Shown here: positions 27,757 to 35,785 of the stretch, one piece after another
Layout of the letters: each line of letters starts with the position of its first letter
Position numbering within the stretch: position 1 is the stretch's first letter
Origin: VRUE01 sp963817905
GTDB taxonomy: Bacteria > Actinomycetota > Thermoleophilia > Solirubrobacterales > 70-9
DNA length: 64,000 nt
Direction: 5' to 3'
Assembly (NCBI GenBank): GCA_963817905.1
Contig: CAWFPS010000001.1
Location: 186,001 to 250,000, forward strand
Made by a program: the position numbers and the translations under genes
Notes under the pieces: generated by a model
Seen by the model: the letters and a program-made list of their open reading frames with translations, nothing else
What the model was told of the DNA's origin: nothing
Databases searched by the model: none

Positions 27757-28407
27757 GTGGCCGCCGGGAGCGAGGGCTCGGTGCTGCTCTGCGACAAGCC
27801 GGCGGGCAAGACCTCCCACGACGTCGTCCTCGCCGTGCGCCGCGAGCGCGGCGGCAAGGTCGGCCACGCGGGCACCCTCGACCCCTTCGCCACCGGCCTT
27901 CTGCTGGTTCTGGTGGGCGGGGCGACGCGGCTGCAGCGCTTCCTCACCGGCCTGCCGAAGACCTACGTCGCCAGAGCCCGGCTGGGCTGGCGCTCCAGCA
28001 GCGGCGACCCCGACGGCGAGCTGACCGAGACCAGACAGGTCCCCACCTCGCTGGAGCTGCCGACCGGGACGGTGCGCCAGCGGGTGCCGATGACCTCGGC
28101 GGTGCGGGTCGGCGGCGAGCGCCTCTATCGCAAGGCCCACCGCGGCGAGACCGTCACCACCCCGGTGCGCGACGTCGAGGTCTACCGGGCCGAGCTGCTC
28201 GGCAGCGACGGCGATAACGCCGAGTACGAGATCGAGTGCTCGACGGGCACCTACATCCGCACCTTGGTCGAGACCCTGGGCGATGCCTATTGCGCCGAGC
28301 TGCGCCGCACCGCGATCGGCCCCTTCAGGGTCGAGGAAGCCGGCACGGAGCTCAGCCTCGCCGCGGCCGCCAACCGCGTCCCCGCAGCCGCCGAGGCCCT
28401 ACGATGA
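27757..28407 (+). CDS. truB: tRNA pseudouridine-55 synthase
   Basis: 216 aa from GTG 27757. LLCDKPAGKTSHDVV and GHAGTLDPFATGLL (catalytic Asp) begin the catalytic domain; KTYVARARLG and STGTYIRTLVETLG are further TruB motifs. The protein ends soon after the catalytic domain, so the C-terminal PUA-like region of the ~300 aa E. coli enzyme is missing. It makes pseudouridine 55 in the tRNA T-loop. The stop codon begins hairpin A2. Confidence 0.94.
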   Translation: MAAGSEGSVLLCDKPAGKTSHDVVLAVRRERGGKVGHAGTLDPFATGLLLVLVGGATRLQRFLTGLPKTYVARARLGWRSSSGDPDGELTETRQVPTSLELPTGTVRQRVPMTSAVRVGGERLYRKAHRGETVTTPVRDVEVYRAELLGSDGDNAEYEIECSTGTYIRTLVETLGDAYCAELRRTAIGPFRVEEAGTELSLAAAANRVPAAAEALR

Positions 28408-28459
28408 GCTTCCGGTGGTCCTTTTGTGGTCTATATCCACATAAAGCGCACCGGAAGCT
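28407..28459 (+). repeat. Hairpin element, family A copy 2 (RBS-embedding)
   Basis: AGCTTCCGGTG (28407-28417) pairs perfectly with CACCGGAAGCT (28449-28459). Inside, GTGG (28426-28429) pairs with CCAC (28437-28440) around TCTATAT, followed by ATAAAGCG. Compared with A1 the inner stem CCCC/GGGG is replaced by GTGG/CCAC with pairing kept. The left arm starts on the last base of the truB stop; GGAAG in the right arm is 8 nt before the ribF GTG. Confidence 0.9.
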
Positions 28460-28465
28460 TCTGCC

Positions 28466-29356
28466 GTGAACATTCTCGTCACCACACTGCCCGATGCCGA
28501 GCCGCGGCCGCGCCAGGTCGCGATCGGCACCTTCGACGGGGTTCACAAGGGCCACCAGGCCGTGATCGACGGTGCGGACACCGTCCTCACTTTCGACCCG
28601 CACCCGCTCGAGGTGCTGCACCCGGCGGCGCTGCCGAAGCTGATCATGCCCTTCGGGGTCAAGCGCGATGTGATCGAGGGGCTCGGCGTGCGCGAGCTGG
28701 TCGTGATCCCCTTCGACCGCGCCTTCGCCGCGCGCAGCGCCGAGGAGTTCATCGAGGACGTGCTGATCGCCAAGCTCGGCGCCGAGCGCGTCTCGGTGGG
28801 GGAGAACTTCCGCTTCGGCGCCAAGGCCAAAGGCGACCCGGCCATGCTGGGACGGCAGTCTGCGTTCGAGACCCGGGTGGTGCCGCTGGTCGAGGTCGAC
28901 GGCGAGACCGTCTCCTCGACCCGGGTCCGTGCCCTCGTCGCCGCCGGCGACATGGAGGGCGCCCGCCACTGCCTCGGCGCCCCGTTCATGGTCGAGGGCG
29001 AGGTCGTGGGCGGCGACCAGCGCGGCCGTGAGCTTGGCTTCCCGACTGCCAATGTGATCCCCGACGACCGCCTCGCGATCCCCGGCCACGGGGTCTACGC
29101 GGCCTTCGCCAACGGCGTCCCCGCTGCGGTCAACGTCGGCGTCCGCCCGACCTTCGAGAGCGGTCGCGGGGTGCTGATCGAGGCCTACCTGATCGACTAC
29201 GACGGCGACCTCTACGGGACCGAGCTGCGGGTCGCCTTCGTTGAGCGGCTGCGCGGCGAGAAGCGTTTCGCCAGCGTCGAGGAGCTGATCGCCCAGATGC
29301 GGATCGATGTCGAGGACGCGAGGCGCGTCTGTGCTAGCTTCACCGGCGCGCAATGA
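28466..29356 (+). CDS. ribF: Bifunctional riboflavin kinase/FAD synthetase
   Basis: 296 aa. The N-terminal nucleotidyltransferase half has IGTFDGVHKGHQ and GENFRFG...; SSTRVR (about residues 150-155) closes it. The C-terminal kinase half has GRELGFPTANV and GVYA. It converts riboflavin to FMN and FAD. GTG 28466 with the ribosome binding site supplied by hairpin A2; the stop overlaps rpsO. Confidence 0.96.
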   Translation: MNILVTTLPDAEPRPRQVAIGTFDGVHKGHQAVIDGADTVLTFDPHPLEVLHPAALPKLIMPFGVKRDVIEGLGVRELVVIPFDRAFAARSAEEFIEDVLIAKLGAERVSVGENFRFGAKAKGDPAMLGRQSAFETRVVPLVEVDGETVSSTRVRALVAAGDMEGARHCLGAPFMVEGEVVGGDQRGRELGFPTANVIPDDRLAIPGHGVYAAFANGVPAAVNVGVRPTFESGRGVLIEAYLIDYDGDLYGTELRVAFVERLRGEKRFASVEELIAQMRIDVEDARRVCASFTGAQ

Positions 29357-29622
29357 GCCTGACCAAGGAGAAAAAAGGCGAGCTGATCGGCAAGTACGGC
29401 CGCGCCGACGGCGACACCGGTTCGGCGGAGGTCCAGGTTGCCCTGGCCACCGAGCGGATCAACGAACTCACCGAGCACCTGCGCACGCACACCAAGGACC
29501 ACCACTCGCGCCGCGGCCTGCTGATGCTGGTCGGCAAGCGCCGCCGCATGCTGCGCTATCTCGAGCGCCACGACCTCGAGCGGTACCGGGCCCTGGTCGC
29601 CGAACTCGGCCTGCGGCGATGA
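29353..29622 (+). CDS. rpsO: 30S ribosomal protein S15
   Basis: 89 aa. DTGSAEVQVALATERINELTEHL and HSRRGLLMLVGKRRRMLRYLE are the invariant S15 helices contacting 16S rRNA helix 22. ATG 29353 overlaps the ribF stop; TAGCTT about 12 nt upstream may be an internal promoter. Confidence 0.98.
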   Translation: MSLTKEKKGELIGKYGRADGDTGSAEVQVALATERINELTEHLRTHTKDHHSRRGLLMLVGKRRRMLRYLERHDLERYRALVAELGLRR

Positions 29623-30083
29623 TCGCGGCCGGCGAGCCGGCTCCCGAGTTCACCCTTCGCAACCAGGACGGCGAGAAGGTCTCGCTCTCTGGCTTCCGCG
29701 GCGAAAAGGTGCTGCTGGTCTTCTACCCGCTCGACTTCAGCCCGGTCTGCGCCGACCAGCTTTCGGTCTACCAGGAGGTCAAGCCCGAGATCGAGGCCAA
29801 TGGCGTGAAGATGATCGGGATCAGCGTCGACAGCGGTTTCGCCCACAAGGCCTTCCGGGAGAAGCTCGGCATCGACACGCCGCTGCTCGCCGACTTCGAG
29901 CCCAAGGGCGAGGTCGCGCGCGCCTACGGCGCCTACATCGAGAAGGTCGGCCACGCCAACCGCTCGCTCGTCCTCGTCGACGAGCGGGGCACGGTCGAGT
30001 GGGCATACGAGTCGCCGACCCCGCTGGAGATCCCCGGCGCCAACCTGATCTTCGACGCGCTTTCCTCCGCTGCGGCTCGTTGA
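29619..30083 (+). CDS. Peroxiredoxin (AhpC/TSA family, AhpE-like)
   Basis: 154 aa. The peroxidatic cysteine sits in FYPLDFSPVCADQLS (threonine of the usual PxxTxxC replaced by serine, still active in the family). No clear resolving cysteine is seen, suggesting a 1-Cys AhpE-like enzyme that needs an external thiol. It reduces peroxides in the cytoplasm. ATG 29619 overlaps the rpsO stop (ATGA), an unusual operon partner. Confidence 0.9.
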   Translation: MIAAGEPAPEFTLRNQDGEKVSLSGFRGEKVLLVFYPLDFSPVCADQLSVYQEVKPEIEANGVKMIGISVDSGFAHKAFREKLGIDTPLLADFEPKGEVARAYGAYIEKVGHANRSLVLVDERGTVEWAYESPTPLEIPGANLIFDALSSAAAR

Positions 30084-30123
30084 AGCCCCACCGGTGCTGA
30101 AGGCCCGCTAACCCTTCGACGAA

Positions 30124-30582
30124 GTGAACGAGCTGACCAGCGCCGCGGTGCCGCCGGCTGGCCCGGAGGACCACCGGCGCGGTGAGGGCCCCGGGCTGGT
30201 CGTCTACGCCGACCTGGGCTGTCCGCACTGCGCTTCGGCCTGGGCGGAGGTGAACGAGCGCGAGGCGACGATCGTCTTCCGCCATTTCCCGGTCGCCAGC
30301 AAGCACCCGCGCTCTCCCGCCCTGCACGCGGCCGCCGAGGCCGCGGGGCGCCAGGGCCGCTTCTTCGAGATGGTCGACTCGCTCTACGCCGACCGCGGCC
30401 ATGTCGACGACCCGCACCTCTGGCAGCGCGCCGAGAGCCTCGACCTCGACCTCGAGCGCTTCGAGTCCGAGCGCCGCTCCGCTGCGGTGGCAGCACGGGT
30501 ACGGCGCGATTTCGAGTCGGGCATCCGGGCCGGCGTAGTCACAACCCCAGCCCTCTTCCCCGCCCACGACGGGCGTGCCTGA
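30124..30582 (+). CDS. DsbA-like thioredoxin-fold protein, C-terminally truncated at a palindrome
   Basis: 152 aa from GTG 30124. A CPHC redox motif (YADLGCPHCASAW) and FRHFPVASKHPRSPALHAAAEAA match bacterial DsbA/FrnE-like thioredoxin domains without a signal peptide. The family normally continues past GV.TPALF with a strand containing the substrate-proximal loop and helix. Here TTPALF is followed by PAHDGRA and stop, with the palindrome at 30568-30625 starting in the last codons. The element probably cut off the final ~25 residues. Redox function is uncertain. Confidence 0.75.
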   Translation: MNELTSAAVPPAGPEDHRRGEGPGLVVYADLGCPHCASAWAEVNEREATIVFRHFPVASKHPRSPALHAAAEAAGRQGRFFEMVDSLYADRGHVDDPHLWQRAESLDLDLERFESERRSAAVAARVRRDFESGIRAGVVTTPALFPAHDGRA

Positions 30583-30625
30583 CTTTTCCGCTCCATATGG
30601 GGGCAAAAAGTCAGGCACGCCCGTC
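30568..30625. repeat. Palindromic element at the DsbA-like gene end
   Basis: GACGGGCGTGCCTGACTTTT (30568-30587) and its exact complement (30606-30625) form a 20-bp stem; the apical part contains CCATATGG (30593-30600) with GGGGC. The layout CTTTT-inner stem-TATA-like tip-AAAAG resembles family A, but the arms are unrelated. It contains the stop codon of the DsbA-like gene (30580-30582). Confidence 0.88.
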
Positions 30626-30635
30626 TCCATGTACC

Positions 30636-30698
30636 CTCTTTCGGGAAAGAGAACGAGAGTTCTGAAAGCAGATGGCCACCATCCGGGTGGCCGGAGGT
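30636..30698 (+). promoter_or_regulatory. pnp 5' leader hairpins and RBS
   Basis: CTCTTTC/GAAAGAG (30636-30642/30645-30651) and GGCCACC/GGTGGCC (30674-30680/30686-30692) precede GGAGGT (30693-30698) and the pnp ATG at 30710. A stable leader stem directly upstream of the RBS resembles the pnp leaders that are processed by RNase III and then degraded by PNPase in autoregulation; here that role is inferred. Confidence 0.55.
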
Positions 30699-30709
30699 AG
30701 GACAACTAA

Positions 30710-32941
30710 ATGAGCATGTTTGAGGTGACCCGCGTTTCGGCGGACATCGGCGACAGCCAGATTTCCTTCGAGACCGGAAAACTCGCGAAGCAGGCGGGTG
30801 GCGCGGTCGTGGTTCAGGCCGGCGACACGATGGTGCTTTGCACCGCAACCGTCGGCAACCTTCGCGACGTGGACTTCCTTCCCCTCACCGTCGACGTAGA
30901 GGAGCGGATGTACGCCGCGGGCAAGATCCCCGGCTCGTTCTTCCGTCGCGAGGGACGCTCGGGCGAGAAGGCAACCCTGACCGCCCGCATGATCGACCGA
31001 CCGATCCGCCCGCTCTTTCCCAAGGGCTGGCACTTCGAGACCCAGCTGGTCGCGATCCCGATGTCGGTTGACCAGGTCAACCCCTACGACATCCTCGCCA
31101 TGAACGGCGCCTCCGCGGCGCTGGCGATCTCCCCGGTTCCCGTCGCCGCCCACGTCGGCGCGGTGCGGGTCGGTCAGCTCGACGGCGACTTCGTCGTCAA
31201 TCCCTCCGAGGAGGACCTCGCCGAGCTCGACCTCGACCTGATCGTCGCCGGCACCGACGAGGCGATCCTGATGGTCGAGGCCGGCGCCAGCGGCGTCACC
31301 GAGCAGGACATCCTCGACGCGCTCGACATCGCTCACGGCGAGATCAAGAAGCTCGTCGCGGCGATGGAGGAGCTGCAACAGAAGGCCGGCAAGGAGAAGC
31401 TGGAGGTTGAGGCGCCCAAGATCGACGAGGGCCTGCTCGGCGATATCCGCTCCTCCCACGGCCAGGCGCTCGTCGATGCGATCGCCACCGAGGGCAAGCT
31501 CGAGCGCTACGAGGCGATCGACAAGGTCAAGGACGAGGTGGTCGCCAAGTACGCCCCCGAGTCCGCTGACGGTGAGACCGACGAGGCCAAGGTGGCCGAA
31601 GTCAAGGCCGCCTTCGGCTCGATCGAGAAGGACACGATCCGCAGGGCGATCGCCGTTGACAAGAAGCGCCCCGACGGCCGCGCCCAGGACGAGATCCGCC
31701 CGATCGAGTGTGAGGTCGACATCTCCCCGCGCGTGCACGGCTCCGCCCTGTTCACCCGCGGTGAGACGCAGATCCTCTCCAACGCCGCGCTCGGCACGAC
31801 CCGCATGGACATGCGGATCGACACGCTCGGCCTGGAGACCTCGAAGAAATTCTGGCACCACTACAACTTCCCGCCCTTCTCGGTGGGAGAGGCCGGCTTC
31901 ATGCGCGGCCCCAAGCGCCGCGACATCGGCCACGGGGCGCTCGCCGAGCGGGCCCTGGTCGCGACGATCCCCAGCGAAGAGGATTTCCCCTACGTGATCC
32001 GGGTCGTCTCCGAGACGCTCGAGTCCAACGGCTCCTCCTCGATGGGCTCGGTCTGCGCCTCCTCGATGGCGCTGCAGGCTGCGGGCGTGCCGGTCACCGC
32101 ACCGGTCGCCGGTGTCGCGATGGGCCTGATCAAGGAGGGCGATGACTACATCGTCCTCACCGACATCGCCGGCGTCGAGGATCACCTCGGCGACATGGAC
32201 TTCAAGGTCGCCGGCACCGCGGACGGGATCACCGCCCTGCAGATGGACATCAAGATCACCGGCGTCACCTTCGAGATCCTCACCGACGCCCTGGAGCAGG
32301 CCAACAAGGGCCGCCAGTTCATCCTCGGCAAGATGGCCGAGGCGATCGACGGCCCGCGCGAGCAGCTTTCCCAGCACGCGCCGCGGATCGAGTCGATCAA
32401 GATCGACCAGGAGAAGATCGGCGCCGTGATCGGCAAGGGCGGGGAAACCATCCGCGCCCTCTGTGAGGAGTTCGAAGCCGAAATCGACGTCGAGGACGAC
32501 GGCACGATCCGCATCTACGCCCCGACCGGCTCGCTGGTCGAAGCCTGCGTGGCGCGGATCCAATCGATGACCAAGGAGGCCGAAGTCGGCGACCGCTACG
32601 AGACGGCCAAGGTGGTCAAGACGACCACCTTCGGCGCCTTCGTCGAGCTGGTCAAGGGCACCGACGGCCTGCTGCACATCTCCAACGTCAAGCCGGGAGA
32701 GCGAGTCGACTCGGTCGACGACGTGCTCAGCTCCGGCGAGGAGATCGACGTCACCGTGGTCGAGGTCGACCGCGAGCGCGGTCGCATCGGCCTGCGTCTC
32801 TCCGACGATCCCTCGGTCGCCGGCAAGAGCCCGGAGGAACTGGCCGCGGTCGGTTCCGGCGGCGGTGGCGGCAGCCGCAACGGTGGTGACCGTGGCGGTC
32901 GTGAGCGACGCCCCCGGCGCGAGCGTGAGCGCCGCGGCTAG
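30710..32941 (+). CDS. pnp: Polyribonucleotide nucleotidyltransferase (PNPase)
   Basis: 743 aa with two RNase PH domains (second with GETQ and FPPFSVGEAG; DITD-like active-site region VLTDIAGVEDHLGDMDFKVAG), an all-alpha linker, KH domain (IGAVIGKGGETIRALCEEF) and S1 domain (KVVKTTTFGAFVELVKG), ending in a Gly/Arg-rich tail. It degrades RNA phosphorolytically from the 3' end. A leader hairpin and GGAGGT precede the ATG. It begins a group with an M16 peptidase, dapB, dapA and RNase J, another RNA-decay enzyme. Confidence 0.98.
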   Translation: MSMFEVTRVSADIGDSQISFETGKLAKQAGGAVVVQAGDTMVLCTATVGNLRDVDFLPLTVDVEERMYAAGKIPGSFFRREGRSGEKATLTARMIDRPIRPLFPKGWHFETQLVAIPMSVDQVNPYDILAMNGASAALAISPVPVAAHVGAVRVGQLDGDFVVNPSEEDLAELDLDLIVAGTDEAILMVEAGASGVTEQDILDALDIAHGEIKKLVAAMEELQQKAGKEKLEVEAPKIDEGLLGDIRSSHGQALVDAIATEGKLERYEAIDKVKDEVVAKYAPESADGETDEAKVAEVKAAFGSIEKDTIRRAIAVDKKRPDGRAQDEIRPIECEVDISPRVHGSALFTRGETQILSNAALGTTRMDMRIDTLGLETSKKFWHHYNFPPFSVGEAGFMRGPKRRDIGHGALAERALVATIPSEEDFPYVIRVVSETLESNGSSSMGSVCASSMALQAAGVPVTAPVAGVAMGLIKEGDDYIVLTDIAGVEDHLGDMDFKVAGTADGITALQMDIKITGVTFEILTDALEQANKGRQFILGKMAEAIDGPREQLSQHAPRIESIKIDQEKIGAVIGKGGETIRALCEEFEAEIDVEDDGTIRIYAPTGSLVEACVARIQSMTKEAEVGDRYETAKVVKTTTFGAFVELVKGTDGLLHISNVKPGERVDSVDDVLSSGEEIDVTVVEVDRERGRIGLRLSDDPSVAGKSPEELAAVGSGGGGGSRNGGDRGGRERRPRRERERRG

Positions 32942-32944
32942 CAG

Positions 32945-34219
32945 TTGAGCGAAGCAGTCCTAAGCACGCAGGACTCGGGCGTCCGGGTCGCCACCGAGGA
33001 GGTTCCCTCGGTGCGATCCGTGGCGCTCGGGCTCTGGGTGCGCACCGGCTCTCGCAACGAGACGCTGGCCCAGGCCGGCGTCTCGCACTTCCTCGAGCAC
33101 CTGCTCTTCAAGGGCACCGAGCGTTACTCGGCAATCGAGATCTCGGAGAAGCTCGACGGCGTCGGCGCCTTGGTCAACGCCGCAACCGGCAAGGAGACCA
33201 CGCACATCCATGCCCGCTTCCTCGACGAGCACACCGAGGAGGTCTTCGACCTGCTGGCAGAAATGCTGCTGGCGCCGACCTACCCGGAAATTGACTCCGA
33301 GCGCGAGGTCGTGCTGGAGGAGATCGCGATGTATGAGGACGAGCCCCAGGACCGGGTCCACGACATCCTCGCCGAGGCCGTCTTCGGCTCTCACCCGCTG
33401 GGGCGGCGCGTGCTCGGCGAGGCCGAGGTGATCAGCTCGGTCCCCGTGCCCGAGATCGAGGCCTACCGCAGCGCTCGCTATGGCGGCGCGAGCGTCGTCG
33501 TCGGAGCCGCCGGCAACGTCGATCACGCCCGTATCGCCGCGCTCGCCGAGCGTTTCGTGCAGCCCGGGGGTGGAAGCTCGAACGGGGGGGAGGCGGTGGC
33601 CGCTGAGGAGGTCGCCCGCCTGCGCTTCTACGAAAAGGACACCGAGCAGTACCACATCTGCTTCGGCGCACCCGGCATCACCCGCGACGACGAGCGCCGC
33701 TACGCGCTGGCGGTGCTCGACTCGATCTTCGGCGGCTCCAGCTCGTCCCGGCTCTTCCGCGAGGTGCGCGAGAAGCGCGGCCTCGCCTACGCGGTCGGCT
33801 CCTACAACGAGCAGTACACCGACGCCGGGCTGATCGCCAGCTACGTCGGCACCCGCGAGGACAACGTCGAGGAGGCCTGTTCGATCATCGGCGCCGAGAT
33901 GGCGCGGTTGCGCAGCGAGCCGGTCTCGGCTGAGGAGCTCTCGCGCGCCAAGGAGAGCGTCAAGGGCCGCCTCGTCCTCTCCTCGGAGTCGACCGCGGCG
34001 CGGATGGCGCGGATCTCGCGGGCGACCCTTTTCGACCTGCCGATCGACAGCCTCGACGAGATGCTGGCCAAGGTCGACGCCGTCACGGTCGGGGACCTGA
34101 CCGAGCTGGCCGCGCAGCTGTACCGGCCCGAGCGCCTCTCCGCCGCCTGTGTCGGCCGCGAGGAGAGCTGCTTCCGCAAGGCTCTCGGCCCGGTCAGCGA
34201 GAGCCTGGTGGCGGCGTGA
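32945..34219 (+). CDS. M16-family zinc metallopeptidase
   Basis: 424 aa from TTG 32945, 3 nt after pnp. HFLEH (inverted zinc motif HxxEH) with a downstream glutamate in REVVLEEIAMYEDEP is the active site; the second half with EKRGLAYAVGSY is the M16 inactive-like domain. Homologues (PqqL/YmxG/mitochondrial processing peptidase type) often follow pnp in Gram-positives. Substrate unknown. Its stop overlaps dapB (GTGA). Confidence 0.93.
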   Translation: MSEAVLSTQDSGVRVATEEVPSVRSVALGLWVRTGSRNETLAQAGVSHFLEHLLFKGTERYSAIEISEKLDGVGALVNAATGKETTHIHARFLDEHTEEVFDLLAEMLLAPTYPEIDSEREVVLEEIAMYEDEPQDRVHDILAEAVFGSHPLGRRVLGEAEVISSVPVPEIEAYRSARYGGASVVVGAAGNVDHARIAALAERFVQPGGGSSNGGEAVAAEEVARLRFYEKDTEQYHICFGAPGITRDDERRYALAVLDSIFGGSSSSRLFREVREKRGLAYAVGSYNEQYTDAGLIASYVGTREDNVEEACSIIGAEMARLRSEPVSAEELSRAKESVKGRLVLSSESTAARMARISRATLFDLPIDSLDEMLAKVDAVTVGDLTELAAQLYRPERLSAACVGREESCFRKALGPVSESLVAA

Positions 34220-34881
34220 TCCGGGTCGCCGTATCGGGCGCCGCCGGTCGCATGGGACAGGCCGTCTGCGAGGCGGTCGAGGGAGCTGCGGACACCGAGC
34301 TGGCCGGCAGGGCCGATCCCTCGCTGGGGGTCGAGCTGGCCGAGGTCCTGGGCGAGGCGGACGTTGTCGTCGATTTCACCACGCCGGACACGGCGCTCGC
34401 CAACGCCGAAGCGTGCCTCGCGGCCGACGTCCACGTCGTCGTCGGCACCACCGGCTTCGACCTCGCCGCGCTCGAGGCGGCGGCAAACGGCTCGCAGGCC
34501 AACTGCTTCGTCGCGCCCAACTTCGCGATCGGCGCCGTGCTGCTGATGGAGGTCTCTCAGCGGATCGCTCCTCACATGCCCGAGTGCGAGATCGTCGAGC
34601 TGCACCACGACAAAAAGCTCGACGCGCCGTCGGGCACGGCGAAGCGCACCGCGGAGCTGATCGATGCTGCCGGCGGCCACGTCCACCAGCCGATTCACTC
34701 GGTGCGCCTGCCCGGCCTGGTCGCCCACCAGGAAGTGATCTTCGGCGGCGAGGGCCAGACGCTCAGCCTGCGCCACGACTCGATCGACCGCCGCTCTTTC
34801 ATGCCCGGCGTGCTGCTCGCGGTGCGCAAGGTCGGCGGCCTGGCGGACCGCTTCACGGTGGGGCTGGAGAAGCTACTTTGA
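34216..34881 (+). CDS. dapB: 4-hydroxy-tetrahydrodipicolinate reductase
   Basis: 221 aa. N-terminal VAVSGAAGRMGQAV binds NAD(P)H; GTTGF, APNFAIGAVLL, ELHHDKKLDAPSGTA (catalytic His/Lys) and the end region FMPGVLLAVRKV are diagnostic. It is slightly short, as in actinobacteria. It reduces the DapA product in the diaminopimelate/lysine pathway. GTG 34216 overlaps the M16 gene. Confidence 0.97.
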   Translation: MIRVAVSGAAGRMGQAVCEAVEGAADTELAGRADPSLGVELAEVLGEADVVVDFTTPDTALANAEACLAADVHVVVGTTGFDLAALEAAANGSQANCFVAPNFAIGAVLLMEVSQRIAPHMPECEIVELHHDKKLDAPSGTAKRTAELIDAAGGHVHQPIHSVRLPGLVAHQEVIFGGEGQTLSLRHDSIDRRSFMPGVLLAVRKVGGLADRFTVGLEKLL

Positions 34882-34906
34882 GACTCGACCGCGATACCCT
34901 GGCGCG

Positions 34907-35785
34907 ATGAAGGAGATCCGCGGAGTAATCACCGCCATGGCGACCCCGTTCGACGCGAACGGGGCGGTCGACGAGGCGGCAGCGCTGAGGCTGGCCACCT
35001 ACCTGCTCGAGCACGGTTCGCACGGCCTGGTGATCTCCGGCTCGACCGGCGAGGCGCCGACCCTGACCGATGAGGAGGCGCTCGACCTGGTGCGGGCGAT
35101 CCGCCGCGAGGTCGGCGACGAGGTGCTTTTGGTCTGCGGTACCGGCACCAACTACACCGATCACTCGATCGAGCTGACCAGAGGGGCCGCCGATGCCGGC
35201 GCCGATGCAGCGCTGATCGTCACGCCGTACTACAACAAGCCCAATCCGGCCGGCATCCAGGCTCACTTCGAAGCGATCGCGGGCGCGGTCCCAAACCTGC
35301 CGCTGATCGCCTACAACATCCCTTCGCGGGTGGTCGTCAACGTGCCGCCCTCGGACCTGGCGGAGCTGGCCAAGATCGACAGCGTGGTTGCGGTCAAGCA
35401 GGCCAACAACGATGAGCTGCAGCCGATCGAGGGGTTGGAGATCCTCGCCGGCAACGACGACATCTTCTTCAGGACACTGGAGATCGGCGGGGCGGGGGGC
35501 ATCTGCGTCGCCTCGCACCTGGTTGGTCTACAGATGCGTGAAGTTTGGGACGCCGCGCAGGCCGGTGACCTTGACCGGGGCCGCGAGATCGACTCCGGAT
35601 TGCGCCAGGTCTACGCGGCGATGGGCGTGACAACCAACCCGATCCCGGTCAAGGCAGCGCTGGAGATGACGGGCCTGATCCCGTCCGGAAAACTTCGACT
35701 CCCCCTCGTGCCCGCCGATGCGGAGCAGAGGGCGACTGTGCGGGCCGCGCTGGAGAGCGTCGGCCTCAACCCGGTGACGTCCTAG
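34907..35785 (+). CDS. dapA: 4-hydroxy-tetrahydrodipicolinate synthase
   Basis: 292 aa TIM barrel. STGEAPTLTDEE, the tyrosine in VTPYYNKPN and the Schiff-base lysine in VVAVKQANND are typical. It condenses pyruvate and aspartate semialdehyde. ATG 34907; TACCCT 6 nt upstream may allow a leaderless transcript besides read-through from dapB. The stop overlaps the rnj start. Confidence 0.97.
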   Translation: MKEIRGVITAMATPFDANGAVDEAAALRLATYLLEHGSHGLVISGSTGEAPTLTDEEALDLVRAIRREVGDEVLLVCGTGTNYTDHSIELTRGAADAGADAALIVTPYYNKPNPAGIQAHFEAIAGAVPNLPLIAYNIPSRVVVNVPPSDLAELAKIDSVVAVKQANNDELQPIEGLEILAGNDDIFFRTLEIGGAGGICVASHLVGLQMREVWDAAQAGDLDRGREIDSGLRQVYAAMGVTTNPIPVKAALEMTGLIPSGKLRLPLVPADAEQRATVRAALESVGLNPVTS

